From contig OX422184.1 of the NCBI GenBank assembly GCA_949130485.1, forward strand, positions 5,122,155 through 5,186,154: a DNA stretch of 64,000 nt, written 5' to 3'. A program made the translations under genes and the position numbers. Source of the DNA: Agelas oroides. Its lineage: Eukaryota > Porifera > Demospongiae > Agelasida > Agelasidae. Numbering within the stretch: position 1 is the stretch's first letter; every line of letters begins with the position of its first letter. Shown here piece by piece: positions 44,401 to 57,919 of this stretch. The notes below the pieces were generated by a model that was not told where the DNA came from, ran no database searches, and worked only from the letters and a program-made list of their open reading frames with translations.

Positions 44401-47400
44401 GGAGACTTCGCGCATGCGCGAACAGTGTGTACCAGGCGCTCCCTCTGATTTTTCGAGCACCTGGGAATGAGGCTAGCACTATCACATAATGTGATAAACT
44501 ATATACTAGTACTTAATTGACCTGTAATAAATCTGTTATACGTAAGTGTAGTTACTAGTTACCTACATAAACTGCATCTACTGTTATAGTTTTGGCAAGC
44601 ACCTTGTTCACCCAAACAGCAGGCCACCACCGTAAATGTGGTTGGAAATTTTTTGCAGGTACAATGAAAAATGCCAAATCTAAGTTTCCAAAACTTTTTG
44701 CTATAGTGCACATCAGCTATCCCATAATAAACATCAGATATACCGGGTACCATTACAACTGCAAAAATTAAGCTCTTGTGAAAGCCATTGACCATACCAT
44801 ATTGGAGAGTCAAGTAACTTATTATACACTTAAGTCACTTATTATGTACTAACTTACTATTCTCTGTCTTGTTTCAAAATCCCCAGATAGGAGACCTTCT
44901 GTTATTCTCACTGTAGTCAAAGAAGAAATCAACACTTCTAGACTTGTACTTTTAATGGAAGCAACGCTGTTGAGTTTGAGAAATCAACAGTTCCCCAGGA
45001 CAAATAGCACACATTCCAATGTTACATGGCTTTCTTTGACATGCTGTTGCATGTTTGTGTACACTTGCAACATAAAACTTTTCACCATACACAGAACAAA
45101 CACAATCGTATTGATGACTTTCTTTGACAAACCCAATTATATGCAGACACACATCAACTTCAGTTATTCCAGTAGTGTGAACTACCAACTCACATTCTTG
45201 TGCAACTTCTCTCATGCACTTCAAAATCCCATTGCTGTGATAGAAAGTAAGTGTATGGAGGATGCACTCATCAAAACATTCTTTACACGTTTTGTAAACA
45301 TTACACCATTATGCAAGCAGTTTAAAGTAAAAGCACTAAACCGCTTTACATACCCATGTGAAAAACATGCTTGCTTTTAAACATTGTGTAGCCATTACTA
45401 AGATGTACAAGTGGTTCGGGTAGGTCCAAATCCATAAGTGGCACATAGTTCACAATTTCAGAGATGAAACGCTATTTTCCTCACTTAGAAACATACAGGT
45501 ATATAGCAGTATATAGCCATGCCCATTTTAATTTGGCATGTACAGAAAGTTTGACCACTCACACAATTCTCTTTGACAGCAACTCACCTTCCTTGGGTGA
45601 GGAAATAGGCTGCATACTGAAACACAGTGATGACCATCTGGTTGTCTGTTGGCTCCCAGTCGTCTGCATCCAGATCTAAGATCCGGCCCAGTAACTCAGT
45701 GAACACTGTGATGGGAGGAATCATTTTTTTACTTACTAAGTTCTGAAACATTTTGCAAGCCAGTGGAGGATTTTGCTAGAAAAAAGACTAGAAGTCACTT
45801 CATTCCTAACTTGGTGCAAAAGAAGAGAAGGAAAATTGGCCTCCTTTCAGTTCATTGCACATGCCAGGCCCTTTTTCCTCCTCTTCATTTAGGCCCAGAA
45901 ATAGCACTACCCTCACGTGTTTGAGCCTACCCCCCAATGTCTGCATTCAACAACACAATATAAAGTTCTCTTGGGGGAGGGGGGGAGGGGGGCAAACTGT
46001 ACTTATTAAAAGTTTATGGTAGTCTGAACCTCAAACAACCGATCTCTCGGCCAAAGATTGTGCGGGTACGTTATATGAGGGTATTCGAGAACAACTTCAT
46101 AACTTTATGCAACCTTTTGGTTTCTTCAGGCATACAATGCTGGACACTCTGTACAAAACAAACAATTTACTGAGACTTTCCTACATAGCTACAGTTGTCC
46201 TCAGGGGATTACAAACAAGCTGGGAAGAAATCACGCAGCACCACACTGCATGGGAGATTAGAAGCTCTTACCTCTGTTGGCAACCTTTGGGAAGTCCTTC
46301 CAAAGGCTATGTCCAAACCTCTCATCCAGCCCAACGGCAAACTGCTCATAACTCACTGACAGCAACTGAAATCAAAGCATGAAGTTATAAAAAGCATGAC
46401 ATTTAGATCAATATAACAGTAAGTGACATACAGATCTGATAGCATTGAACAATGTGGGTGTGTTTTTGGTGTAGCATGGGGACTTAATTGGTCAGTTTTT
46501 TTTTCTTTTTCAGACAAGCACTGCAATCTGCAACTCTTGCTTACGTCATTCTTGGCCACTGATTTCCAGAACCTCATGAGCTGATCATTCGCTGCCAGTT
46601 CAGGTAGGACTGAAAAAAAAAGTAAAAACGTAATAAACGTCATCTCCTACATACATTCGATACCCTATGGTGTAAACTGGCTGAAACCTACAGTACACTA
46701 ACGTACGTACACCATACTATGCAATAAGTACACCCTCATAATGTAGTGTTCACAACATCTGCACAGATGTTGCGATATTGCAATGCCAAAGTTAATGTCT
46801 ACACAAAATGTATCTACTAATCAATCCAACATGGGTCTAGTTGACTCTGCAAGGACCACATGACATACTGTGCTCAATCTTGGTTGGTGCAGACTGCTCT
46901 GCAGCGATGTTGAGTAGCTCAGCAATGATTTCAGCTTCTTGCTGCAGTTTCCTCAGTCCAGTAATGAGCTTGCACCTCAGAGGACCAGCCGACTGCAGGT
47001 GCTGTAAAAGAGAAGATACAAACCTTCAACCTAGAGTCAGACACGTTAAGATTGGATTCTCTCTTGAAATGACCATCTACAACTAATGAACAGATGACAA
47101 GCTTTGACTTGGTGATCAATACACTCTGATGCCCACACTAGAAGAGCACACAGACCCAAACATTAGGGTATAGATACTTTGATGGTGCAAAACATGAACC
47201 CATGAATGAACCCACACACCTGTCCATAGCCTTGTCTGAATCATGCTTGCAGAAAAAAGTTTGTGCTACTGCAAGTCACAAACAATGCAGAGGCATGGCA
47301 ATGAAGTTACTGGTTTGTCCATTCACTTGTTTACAATACAGCTTTCTCCACTTCCAGACTGGCTAAAAATAGGTGATGTGGGTAGCCTCTGGCCTGTAAC

Positions 47401-50400
47401 TTCAGTTAAGTTTCAGGATGGGCCCTTGCATAGGAACCATTCAAGCACTGACTCTGTGCAAGCATCCACCCCCAATTCTTGGTGCTTGTCGAGTTGTAGT
47501 GCCCATGGGTGCTTGCTTGGGGCAATACGGTGTTTGATGCTCATGCAACTCCAAGCAAGCCCCAACCTTTATTTAAGGGCAGCCTATTTTCCGTTTAGCC
47601 CTTCAACTACAATTGTAAAGTGGTAACTACTTGAGAGCAGCATCTAAATGTGATCATGTGGCATATTGCAAGAACAATCAACGAACCACATCTCCCAGCA
47701 GGCCAGGTTCACCTACCATGTAGGACATGTTTTATTCAAGCAGTGCTGAAGTGACTAAAAGATGCTATCTCTTGTAAAAAAAGCCAGTCAGCTAAACGGC
47801 TGGCCTTATCACTAAAGAGGGGTAGTAATGTCTTGAAGTAGTTCACTTTGTGCAGCTGCCTTCTTCATGAAGGCAAAAAAAAAAAAAAAAACCTTTGATG
47901 TGATTATAATATTTACAACTGCTGACAACCCACCTGTAGCAGGGATTCACAGTGGATGAGATGCTGTACCAGAGCTATGTCCACACTCCCAACCCCAGTG
48001 GTTCCTCTCTCCTGGCTATAAGTGCTGGCTGTCCCCGTACTGTTGCTCCCTTCATCCCCTCCTCCCTCGTGGTAACCACTGCTGAAGACTTCATCTTGTT
48101 GGCTGTCGATGCTCTCCTGATGAAAATCTGAGTCCATGCTTGAAAATTTATTGCTGGGGGTGGAGCTTCTTGGAGGCATCACATCACCAACAAAGAAGGA
48201 AGGAGGGAAGTCTGCAGAAGATAGTAACATAAGCATGTGCATCATGTACAATGAACAATCAACGAACCATATCCCCTAGGCCTAGATATTATGCACAGTT
48301 ATACCCACTGCACAGGACGCGTTTCGGTCAACACCAGGCCTCATCAGCTGCGTTGGGGTGACCATGGCATTGCACGTATATACCTTGTAGCTGGAAATAT
48401 AGGCAGCAATTAAATTAGGCAGAAAAGGGGAAGTTGGATTGATGTGAGAGTGGCAATTTAACTGACCGATATGCTGTAGTAGTAAGATGCTGCATGTATG
48501 TTACTACTAATAAAGATATTAGACACACTTGTACTAGCTTCGTTCCTGGGCCTTCTAACACAGCTAACGCAGTGGAAGGCCTAGTAAAACTCCTACGTAG
48601 AAAGATGTCTGGTAGACGTCTGGAGGCGTGGCATTTCGGGTTTTTGTCAAGTAGGGCGCTACAATAGCTCGCTCACAATGAGTGGACAATCAATATAGAG
48701 CAGTCTTGGTGATGCTCGTGTTCAGAAAGCCATCTCACAACCATGCCATGTGCAGAAGTCTGAAGCCAAAAAGTGAGAATAGTGTTTTCAACCTCCACTT
48801 TTAGTTGCGCTGTGTTGACTTGTGTCACCAGGAACTTGTGTCACTTCGGTACAGCTGTGGGCAGCTTTCTGAACACAAGGAGCGTCACCAAGACTACTCA
48901 ACATCGATTGTCCGGTCATTGTGAGCAAACTATTGCAGCGCTCTTTGGCAAAAACCAAAAGTGCCACGCCTCCAGACATCTACTTGACGTCGTTCTACAT
49001 AGGAGTTTTACCAGGTCTTCCACCACATTAGCTGTGTTAGAAGGCCCCGGAACGAAGCTACACTTTTACTAAATCTCTCTCTAGGCTTCTTCTGACAGTG
49101 AAAGGGCATGCTGAACATACAGTGTAGGTGTGTTAAGCTCCATGGCACAAAATTACTAGTTGGTGGAATTATTTTGGCAGTTAATTCTACCATAAATTCC
49201 TCCTCAAACACACACACAGACAGACACACATCTACACACACACACACATGTACATACTTTCATGGTCCTCAGGGTATGAAGCTCGAGAGAATCTTGGTGA
49301 GAGGGGGGTTTCCTCACAGCTTAGGAAGTTGAAGGAGTCCATGGCCTGGCTCTCACTCAGTGTCATTGATGGTGACTTGATCAGGGTACCACCCTGTTTG
49401 GGATGAAGGAAGGAGGAAGGGAGGGAGGGAGGGAGGGAGGGAGGGAGGGAGGAATGGAGGGAGGGAGGGAGGGAGGGAGAATGGGAGGGAGGGAGGGAGG
49501 GAGGGAGGGAGGGAGGGAGGGAGGGAGGGAGGGAGGGAGGGAGGGAGGGAGGGAGGGAGGGAAAGAGGGAGGAAGGGGGGTGGGAGGGAGGAAGAGAAAG
49601 ATTATTAAGTGCGCAGGTGTGCAATGAAAGTGTGCAGGATTTAGTTGAAGACATAGAAACAAGGTTCAACTTCTCCAATTTTTCACTAATTAATGTGCAC
49701 TATAACTGGCCAGCTCAGTGTTGAATCTTTTACCTTGAGGGCAGCTTCTAGTCTGGACAGCTGGCGTTCCAGACCTCGCAACTCTGGGTATTGGTCTGAT
49801 TGTGCATATAATGAAAGGAAGAGAATGTCATCTGAATGGTGTATAGCCTCGTTCCCAGGCGCGGTGGAGGGGGAGGAGAGAGCGCCTGGTACACACTGTT
49901 TGTGCATGCGCTTAATCGCCACGGAATTCCGTGGCGACCGTGTTCGTATGTGTAAGTACGTATACTGGTGACGTCATAAACTCGCCGCGTTGATGTGCCA
50001 GTTGGTGTTCTGTTCGAGTGAGTTTCTTATCGCGCTGTTCTAGGCCTTCTGGTAGCTAGGTACCTCGAGATGAAGCTCAAAAAAGAACAGGTTGCCTCCA
50101 ATGAGTGCGTTTACCGAGGAAACGTACCTTTATGCGGTTATCCACCGATTCCGGTAAGTCGATTCCTGTCACTGCCTACCAGACATTTCTCGTTGTATCC
50201 GACAGTATAAAACTAGGCAGAGCATGTAGCAGCGATGTTTATAGCGTCCTAAGAACAAAAGCTGAAGTAGTTTTTATGACGGTTTATGCTATTCACGTGA
50301 ACCGTTGATCGTCATATTAGTACACGCCCCTAATTCTACCACGTGCCCTTTGCTATAAGTGCATGTGCGAACAGTGTGTACCAGGCGCTCTCTCCTCCCC

Positions 50401-53400
50401 CTCCTCCGCGCCTGGGAACGAGGCTAAATGGTGTAGTACGCACTAGTGTATGCTCCACTGCAAATGACTACACATTTCCACTATGACCATCAACAACTAT
50501 ACCCATCTCATTCTCAGACCTTTGTGGAAAAAAATTGGTAGGCTTGAGTTGAAGTCTAACCTAGGATGAGTGGTTACGGCATGTGTTTGTGATTTGTACA
50601 CTTCACCTTAACAAACTACAGACTAGTATTATGTTACATGGTAGTGGACTTGCAACACTTCAAAACTGATGCCGATGTTACTCATATTCAGTGCTTTTAA
50701 AAATGAATTCCAACAATAAACTTACAATACCTCGCATTAATGCACCCTGGCAACTTAGGCGACAACTTAAAACAATCATGCTTTCTATGGTACCTCTCGG
50801 CTCCTCGATTGCAAAAGTGACAGCCTCCATCATTGTGTTGAGTGAGACAGCATCCTCGGGGAATCGGGAGTAGCCCTGTCTCCGGTAGTACCCACTACCA
50901 GAGCTCTGATTGGATCCCAGGCTACCTTGGGGGCTCCTTTTCACCTGCTGGGACAGGAGAACACCTGAGTTACATCTGATGCTTGTAACTTGGCTGTTTC
51001 ATGTACCGTATAGCAGGAAACTTTCGTGAATTGGTGGAAAATTAGATTTTTCCATGGAGAAAACTTTCGCGGATTGCTCGCTGGTGCCACCAAAAGACGC
51101 CAAGCCACCAAATTTTATGGAGAAAACTTCTGCGACACAAAACCTTGAAATTGGCAAACGTTTTCACCCTCGAAAGTATATGGTATGTTTTCTTTGAAAT
51201 CTTCAGCAAGATTAGAGCTTTTCTTTTAAGCTGCTTCATGTAACTTTTTATTGCATCTCCACAATTTATTTGCCATCTTTTTGAAATTGGTCTCAATATA
51301 CGTACATGGTCCTGTTCCCTGTGTGGAGACAGCTTACAACTACAGTAAGTTCAGCTGCAGCTCCTCTGTCATCCCTTTGTCACACTTACAAAAAGTGATC
51401 ACACTTATTGTTGTGTGTTTACATAGCCTCATAGCCAGCCAGCCAGGAGGAAAAGTGGCCTGGTATCCACTGTTTGTGCATGCACGAAAAACCTATGATT
51501 TATGGGGTATTGTATACCATCATCAACAAACCATTAACTTTCTCCATTACACTCACCCTGTGAGGGAGTTGAAAGATGCCTGCCACCAACCACACTTCGT
51601 GGAAATGGTAATAAACTCTTTGCTTTCCGGAATAATTCACGCATTCATCCATTGCAGTTAAACACTATGGCACATGAAGGACGCTATCTTACCCTTTGAA
51701 GTTCACCGATTTGCTTCGAACGAGACGATGCAGGCTGTTACCGTCAAAGCGATGTCTATTTAATGGTGTCATAGGGAGCATGACCCTGCACTGCGGCCTT
51801 GCAGCAGGTAAACTAAAATTAGCTGCAATTTTAGCGAAGCGGAGTAGTATGCAGCATAAGACAAGCACATGCATGCTCTAAGCAAGTGTTATGTGAAATC
51901 CTCTGCAGATCGTGTGCTTAATAAACAATAACTAACATGTGCTTAACAAAGAGGTTCCCCACTTAACAACCAGGGTTAGCTGTTGCCATGACAACCTACA
52001 CCCACCTGTCCGCTCCCTGTGGAGCCAGTCTCTTGTTTCTCTAGCAGTTGCTTGACTTCAGGAGACGGTTTTCTGCCGTCCAAGTTTGACACAATGATAG
52101 ACTGCCTGTCTAGAAACACAAAGTCTGCTTCATCGTCCTTTCGTTTCTTAGCATGGCGTTTGTGAGTGACGTTCTTTGTCTTGACTTCTGTTCTTTCATA
52201 GCTGTTTCTGTGTGGCTCAGTGTCTTCAGGCTGTGTGTGTGTGATGCATACATGCAGATACAGTGAGTGTATATGTGTGTTGGGGAAGATAGTGTAGGGG
52301 CAGGACAGGTGCATGTACAGTGAGTGCATAACCATAAGAATGAACGGCTTGAGTAAGAGTGTCTAATTAATTCCGGGATGGGTGCATGTACAGTGAGTGG
52401 ACATGTAGGAAGTGAATGTGTTGGGAAGATAGTTTAGGGGTGTCCCGGGTGCATGTACAGTGAGTGCATAACCATAAGAACGGGCGGCTTGAGTAAGAGT
52501 GTGTAACTCTGGGACAGGTGCATGTGCATGTGAGTGAACACGCAGGAAGGGGGAAGATGCCTACATACAATGTTCCAAAAAATGCACTCTTACGTAAATG
52601 TAAACTGCTGTCCTTCTTGGAAAATGGAACATGACTGGTAAGCTTTTGTCATGTGACCAAACACGAAAATCAAGATTCACATCTATAGTTTATTGTATTC
52701 TGAATCTCAAACCATAATTTCTCAAGTCAATGATTATGCAGATATGTTAGGCATGGGGTGAGAACAGTAGTTTGAGTGTCCAGCACTGTACGCCTAAGAA
52801 AGGTCCTTTAGAACTGAAACGTTAATTGTGGTTGTTTTGTGCACTCAAAGATCGTTTTGATTATTCGCTGGTGTTATACTAACCACACAAAAAACATACA
52901 GTGCTATCATAAGCACACAGACACATACGGTATGCCGCTTTAAAAACAATGCTGTCGTTTGGAATGTTTTTCTGTACATGCTTTTGTGGCACAGCTGCAA
53001 ATTGGAAGACTTCTTCTTTTGTGAAGCAAAGAACTTCTTCCGAAGTAGAAGGCTTCTTCTAAAGACACAGAAGACCTCCTTCGTACGCATGTACTTATCT
53101 GACAATAATATGAAAAGCTCCTGAAGCTTTGCTTCAGTCTTTCAGAACTTCATTTGAGCCTTCTGAAGGTTTGTTTATGCATTACAGAACCACGTTTGTG
53201 GTGCAGTCATGACACAGTGATGGAAATGGTTTCCGAAATGCAGTGTGATTTTGTTAATTTAATTTCCTGACATTTTTCTCACCTGCAGTGCGAGATACAA
53301 AATGAAGAAATCACGCAAAAGACGCATACTGTACACTCATAATCCCCACACTTACAAACACACATATGTACACACACACACACACACCTCAGTGATAATT

Positions 53401-56400
53401 CTGATCTGATGGATGACAGTATCGACATTAAGACCAGTAATGAGTTGGTCAGTGGGGTACAAGTGAAGTCGCTCCACATTCCCACAGCTGGATGGTCGGC
53501 TGGCGAGCTTGGAGCTTTGCCCCCCCACCAGACAGTGAATGGTATGTAGACCCAGCTCACTGAGGAAGTCATCACCCAGGGTGGGGCTGGAGGAGACATG
53601 AGGGAGAAGGAGGAGGACATTATGAGAGGTTGGGTGAGGGATAGTGTGAGGGGGTAGAGGGGACAGTGTAAGAAGGTAGGGAAGGGCAATATGACAGAGT
53701 GGGAGAGGAATGTGAGAGGGTGGAGGGAGGGCAGTAGACAGAGTGGGGGGGGGGGGGGAAGGATGAGAAGGGGGAGAGAGGGCAGTAGACAGAGTGGAGG
53801 GAGGGGGGAGGGTGGAGGAAGGGTGGAGAGAGGGCAGTAGACAGAGTGGGGGGGGAAGGGTGAGAAGGGGGAAAGAGGGCAGTAGACAGAGTGGAGGGAG
53901 GGGGGAGGGTGGAGGAAGGGTGAGAAGGCAGTAGACAGAGTGGGCGGGGGGGAAGGGTGAGAGGGTGGAGGGAGGCAGTAGACAGAGTGGGGGGGGGGGG
54001 GGAAGGGTGAGAGGGTGGAGAGAGGGCAGTAGACAGAGTAGGGGGGGGGAAGGGTGAGAGGGTGGAGGGAGGCAGTAGACAGAGTGGGGGGGAAGGGTGA
54101 GAGGGTGGAGGGAGGCAGTAGACAGAGTGGGGGGGGAAGGGTGAGAGGGTGGAGGGAGGCAGTAGACAGAGTGGGGGGGGAAGGGTGAGAGGGTGGAGGG
54201 AGGCAGTAGACAGAGTAGGGGGGGGAAGGGTGAGAGGGTGGAGAGAGGCAGTAGACAGAGTAGGGGGGGGAAGGGTGAGAGGGTGGAGAGAGGCAGTAGA
54301 CAGAGTAGGGGGGGAAGGGTGAGAGGGTGGAGGGAGGCAGTAGACAGAGTAGGGGGGGAAGGGTGAGAGGGTGGAGGGAGGCAGTAGACAGAGTAGGGGG
54401 GGGAAGGGTGAGAGGGTGGAGGGAGGCAGTAGACAGAGTAGGGGGGGGAAGGGTGAGAGGGTGGAGAGAGGCAGTAGACAGAGTAGGGGGGGGGGAAGGG
54501 TGAGAGGGTGGAGAGAGGCAGTAGACAGAGTAGGGGGGGGGGAAGGGTGAGAGGGTGGAGGGAGGCAGTAGACAGAGTAGGGGGGTGAAGGGTGAGAGGG
54601 TGGAGAGAGGGCAGTAGACAGAGTAGGGGGGGGGAAGGGTGAGAGGGTGGAGGGAGGCAGTAGACAGAGTGGGAAAGGAGAAAGTACATATGAGTGGAGA
54701 GAGTGAGAGGGAGGTACACTGTGACAGTGAAGGGAGAGGGACCGGAAGGAATTGTAAATTGATTGATTTCTACCAGCCTGAGCAAAATTGCTTGTAAACA
54801 CAAACTTGCATGCTGGTAATTGTGTAGTACAGCTCTCGCTGACAAGCAAGCATACTCATACCTATGCTTTCAAACTATTGTAGTGTGAAATAACTGTGCA
54901 CAAGATGATTCACTTAACTTACTCTGCATGAGAGACACAAATGTACAGCAGCAAAGAAAGCTGTCTTGACCTTAATTTACGAGGCCATGTAAACCTTTAA
55001 CTGCCTCGTGTCAACATGAAGGCTCACGTACAGTCGTGTTGAGTTGCATGCAAACAGTTATCGTGCACAACCTCACATGGTACACAGCAACTATGCAAAG
55101 GAAATGTTTGTGCGCACGATTGCACAAGGACAGTGGCTTCCATGCCTGTTATGCTCAGGAATGCTTTCATCATTACAAGTGTGCTATCTACATAATTATA
55201 CAGCTGAGTGATGTAGCGTGAGGCAAGTAATTGTGTAGTGCAATTTATTTCATTTTTACTTACGTCCATCTGACGTCCATGTTGAGCTTCACGGAGCTGG
55301 AGGGAAAGCTGAATGTCACATTCTAGGAGAGAGAATGGAAATAGGGAGAGGAGTCAGTCTGCTAGAATGATAAGAATGGGTGGGTTTAGTCTTGGTCCTG
55401 GGCTCCGTCCTTATGTGGGAGCAAGGCTAGGGTGGGTGGAGTCAAGTATCTAGGCAACCAAATGATGTCAACAGATGACATGCTTGGAAGGAAAGGTTGC
55501 ATTCGCCAACAATGCTGTAATGGCTTAGTTTTGAGTTTCTCAATTCTCTGACATGCTAGCTCAGTGTAGACAGCTTTTTTTAAGAATTTACACATGCACT
55601 GCCTTGCCTCATGCATATCTGTATATGCACACAGGGCTGAAATCAGCCTCTTTTCATTAGCTTTGTACCCACGCTCTTTGTTGTAGTAAGAGGCTGGATA
55701 CAAACATCACTGTCAAGAGCAGTAGATCAAACAGTGGAGAAGTTTGTCTCGGCTAGCAAAATTGAAGTCAGTCAACTCATAAAGCCAAGGATGCTCACAA
55801 GTCAAAGAATGTGGACAGCTCACGACAACCAACGATGAGGAAATTTATTTCCAAGCACTCACAAGTGGAAAGAAGGAGAAGAGTTCTCTGGTGAGACATT
55901 TCATGCTGCCAATGTTCACATTGCCTTGAATCTTCTTCACCTCCACCACCTTCACAAATAGTTCATCCACCACCTTGCCTAGGAAGACAATCTGGAGGAA
56001 AAGGGGATGGAGAGGAGGGGAGGGGAGGGGAGGGGAGGGGAGGGGAGGGGAGGGGAGGGGAGGGGAGGGGAGGGGAGGGGAGGGGAGGGGAGGGGAGGGG
56101 AGGGGAGGAGAAGAGGGAGGAGAAGGGAGGAGAGGTATGAGGAGATGGGAAGGGGAGGAGAGGGGAGGGGAGGGGAGGGGAGGGGAGGGGAGGGGAGGGG
56201 AGGGGAGGGGAGGGGAGGGGAGGGGAGGGGAAGAGGGAGGAGAAGGGAGGAGAGGGATGAGGAGAGATGGGGAGAGAGGAGAGGAAGGGGAGGGGAAGAG
56301 GGAGAAGGGAGGAGAGGGATGAGGAGAGATAGGGAGAGAGGAGAGGAAGGGGAGGGGAGGAGAAGAGGGAGGAGAAGGGAGGAGAGGTATGAGGAGATGG

Positions 56401-57794
56401 GAAGGGGAGGAGAGGGGAGGGGAGGGGAAGAGGGAGGAGAAGGGAGGAGAGGGATGAAGAGAGATGGGGGAGGGAAGGGGGAAGAAGAGAAGGGAATTAA
56501 TGATTGAAATGAATGAAGTTCATAAGACTATAATGTCAAATACCAATGTAAAAGTTTTTACACCACACTCACCGCACACACCCATTCATACTCACCCACT
56601 CACCCATTCACCCACCCACTCACCCACCCACTCACCCACCCACTCACCCACTCACCCACACCCACTCACATCCTCATCCTGCCACATCTGCTGTTGCCTG
56701 CTGATCTTACACCTCGCCTTCCACTTCTGGCTGCTCAGTTTCAGCTGGGTCTCAAACATATCCCCATTGCCCTGACGACCCAAACCAACAAGACCTGAAG
56801 AGGTGGATTGATAAAATGATCACACAAATGGTCAAATAGAGTGCATACATCAGCAATCAAATGGTCCTTGAAAATGTCACTCCCTTTTTGCAACAAAAGC
56901 ACCCTCTTACAGCTTGTAGGGGCTCAATTTCTACGTAGCAATATAGGCAGTTTTCAGTCAAGATTGGCTTGAATTCACTGGTTGAGAGCCCTTACAATTG
57001 AATGTTTGCTAATGAGTGGGTGTGGTTCAGGTCACGAATCTGCACAGAATGGCTGAAAGTACCTTTGGCTCAAGTTTCAAACGTTATATCCATGTAGAGG
57101 TTGGGATGCAACATGTTAATTCTATGCACAAGCTTAATAACTGACTTCTACAGACGGTAATTCAGCATGTGATTGGATAACGTGTGGCAGTTCTGTGTAG
57201 AAATTGAACATTATTCCGTTGCGTATTTCGATCGCATCGCCACGTTTGAAGTGCCACACTGCTGAGCTTCCATTAAGGGCGGGGCTCATACAGGCTTCGT
57301 AGATGTGTGAATATCTACATATGAGCCCCGCCCTTAATGGAAGTTCAGCGGTATGGTGCTTCGAACGTCGCAATGCAATCGAAATATGCGACGGAATAAT
57401 CTTTGATTTGTACATGGGACTGCCACATACACGAACAGACATTCCATGTCACTTGGACCTCACCATTAATGTGGACCTTGAACACTCCCAGTTTAGTCTC
57501 CAGTTCATCCTCTATGTCACACAGGTCCTGTGTGTCAAGGGAGTTAGTAAGTTAGCAGTAAGAGTGAGAATGCCAACATCAAATATCCTTCACACACTCA
57601 GCAGTAAACAACTCATAACAGCATTAACCCTGTTCCCAGGCTTTCCGACTCTGGAATGAGAATGTGTGGTTGAACAAAATGTTGCCTCTTTGTTCTGAAA
57701 ATCCTGGCACTTTTCTGATTACATCATGCTCACATGGGAAAGGATACCAGGCCCTCCCTGCCTTCATGTACACATGTATGCACGCACGCACACA

Positions 57795-57826
<32 letters not shown>

Positions 57827-57837
57827 CCCACCCACCC

Positions 57838-57873
<36 letters not shown>

Positions 57874-57874
57874 C

Positions 57875-57919
<45 letters not shown>

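Noticed and set aside
49232..49678. Ser/Pro repeat ORF on the minus strand
   Set aside because: Repeat translation of (GGGA)n joined to exon 13; only 49258-49393 is coding.
53352..54849. Two long minus-strand ORFs (497 and 409 aa) rich in Pro, Ser and Leu
   Set aside because: They are translations of the G-rich minisatellite. Only the part at 53388-53586 is a real exon.
55975..56507. Glu/Gly/Arg-repeat ORFs on the plus strand
   Set aside because: Product of the (GGGGA)n tract inside an intron of the minus-strand gene.
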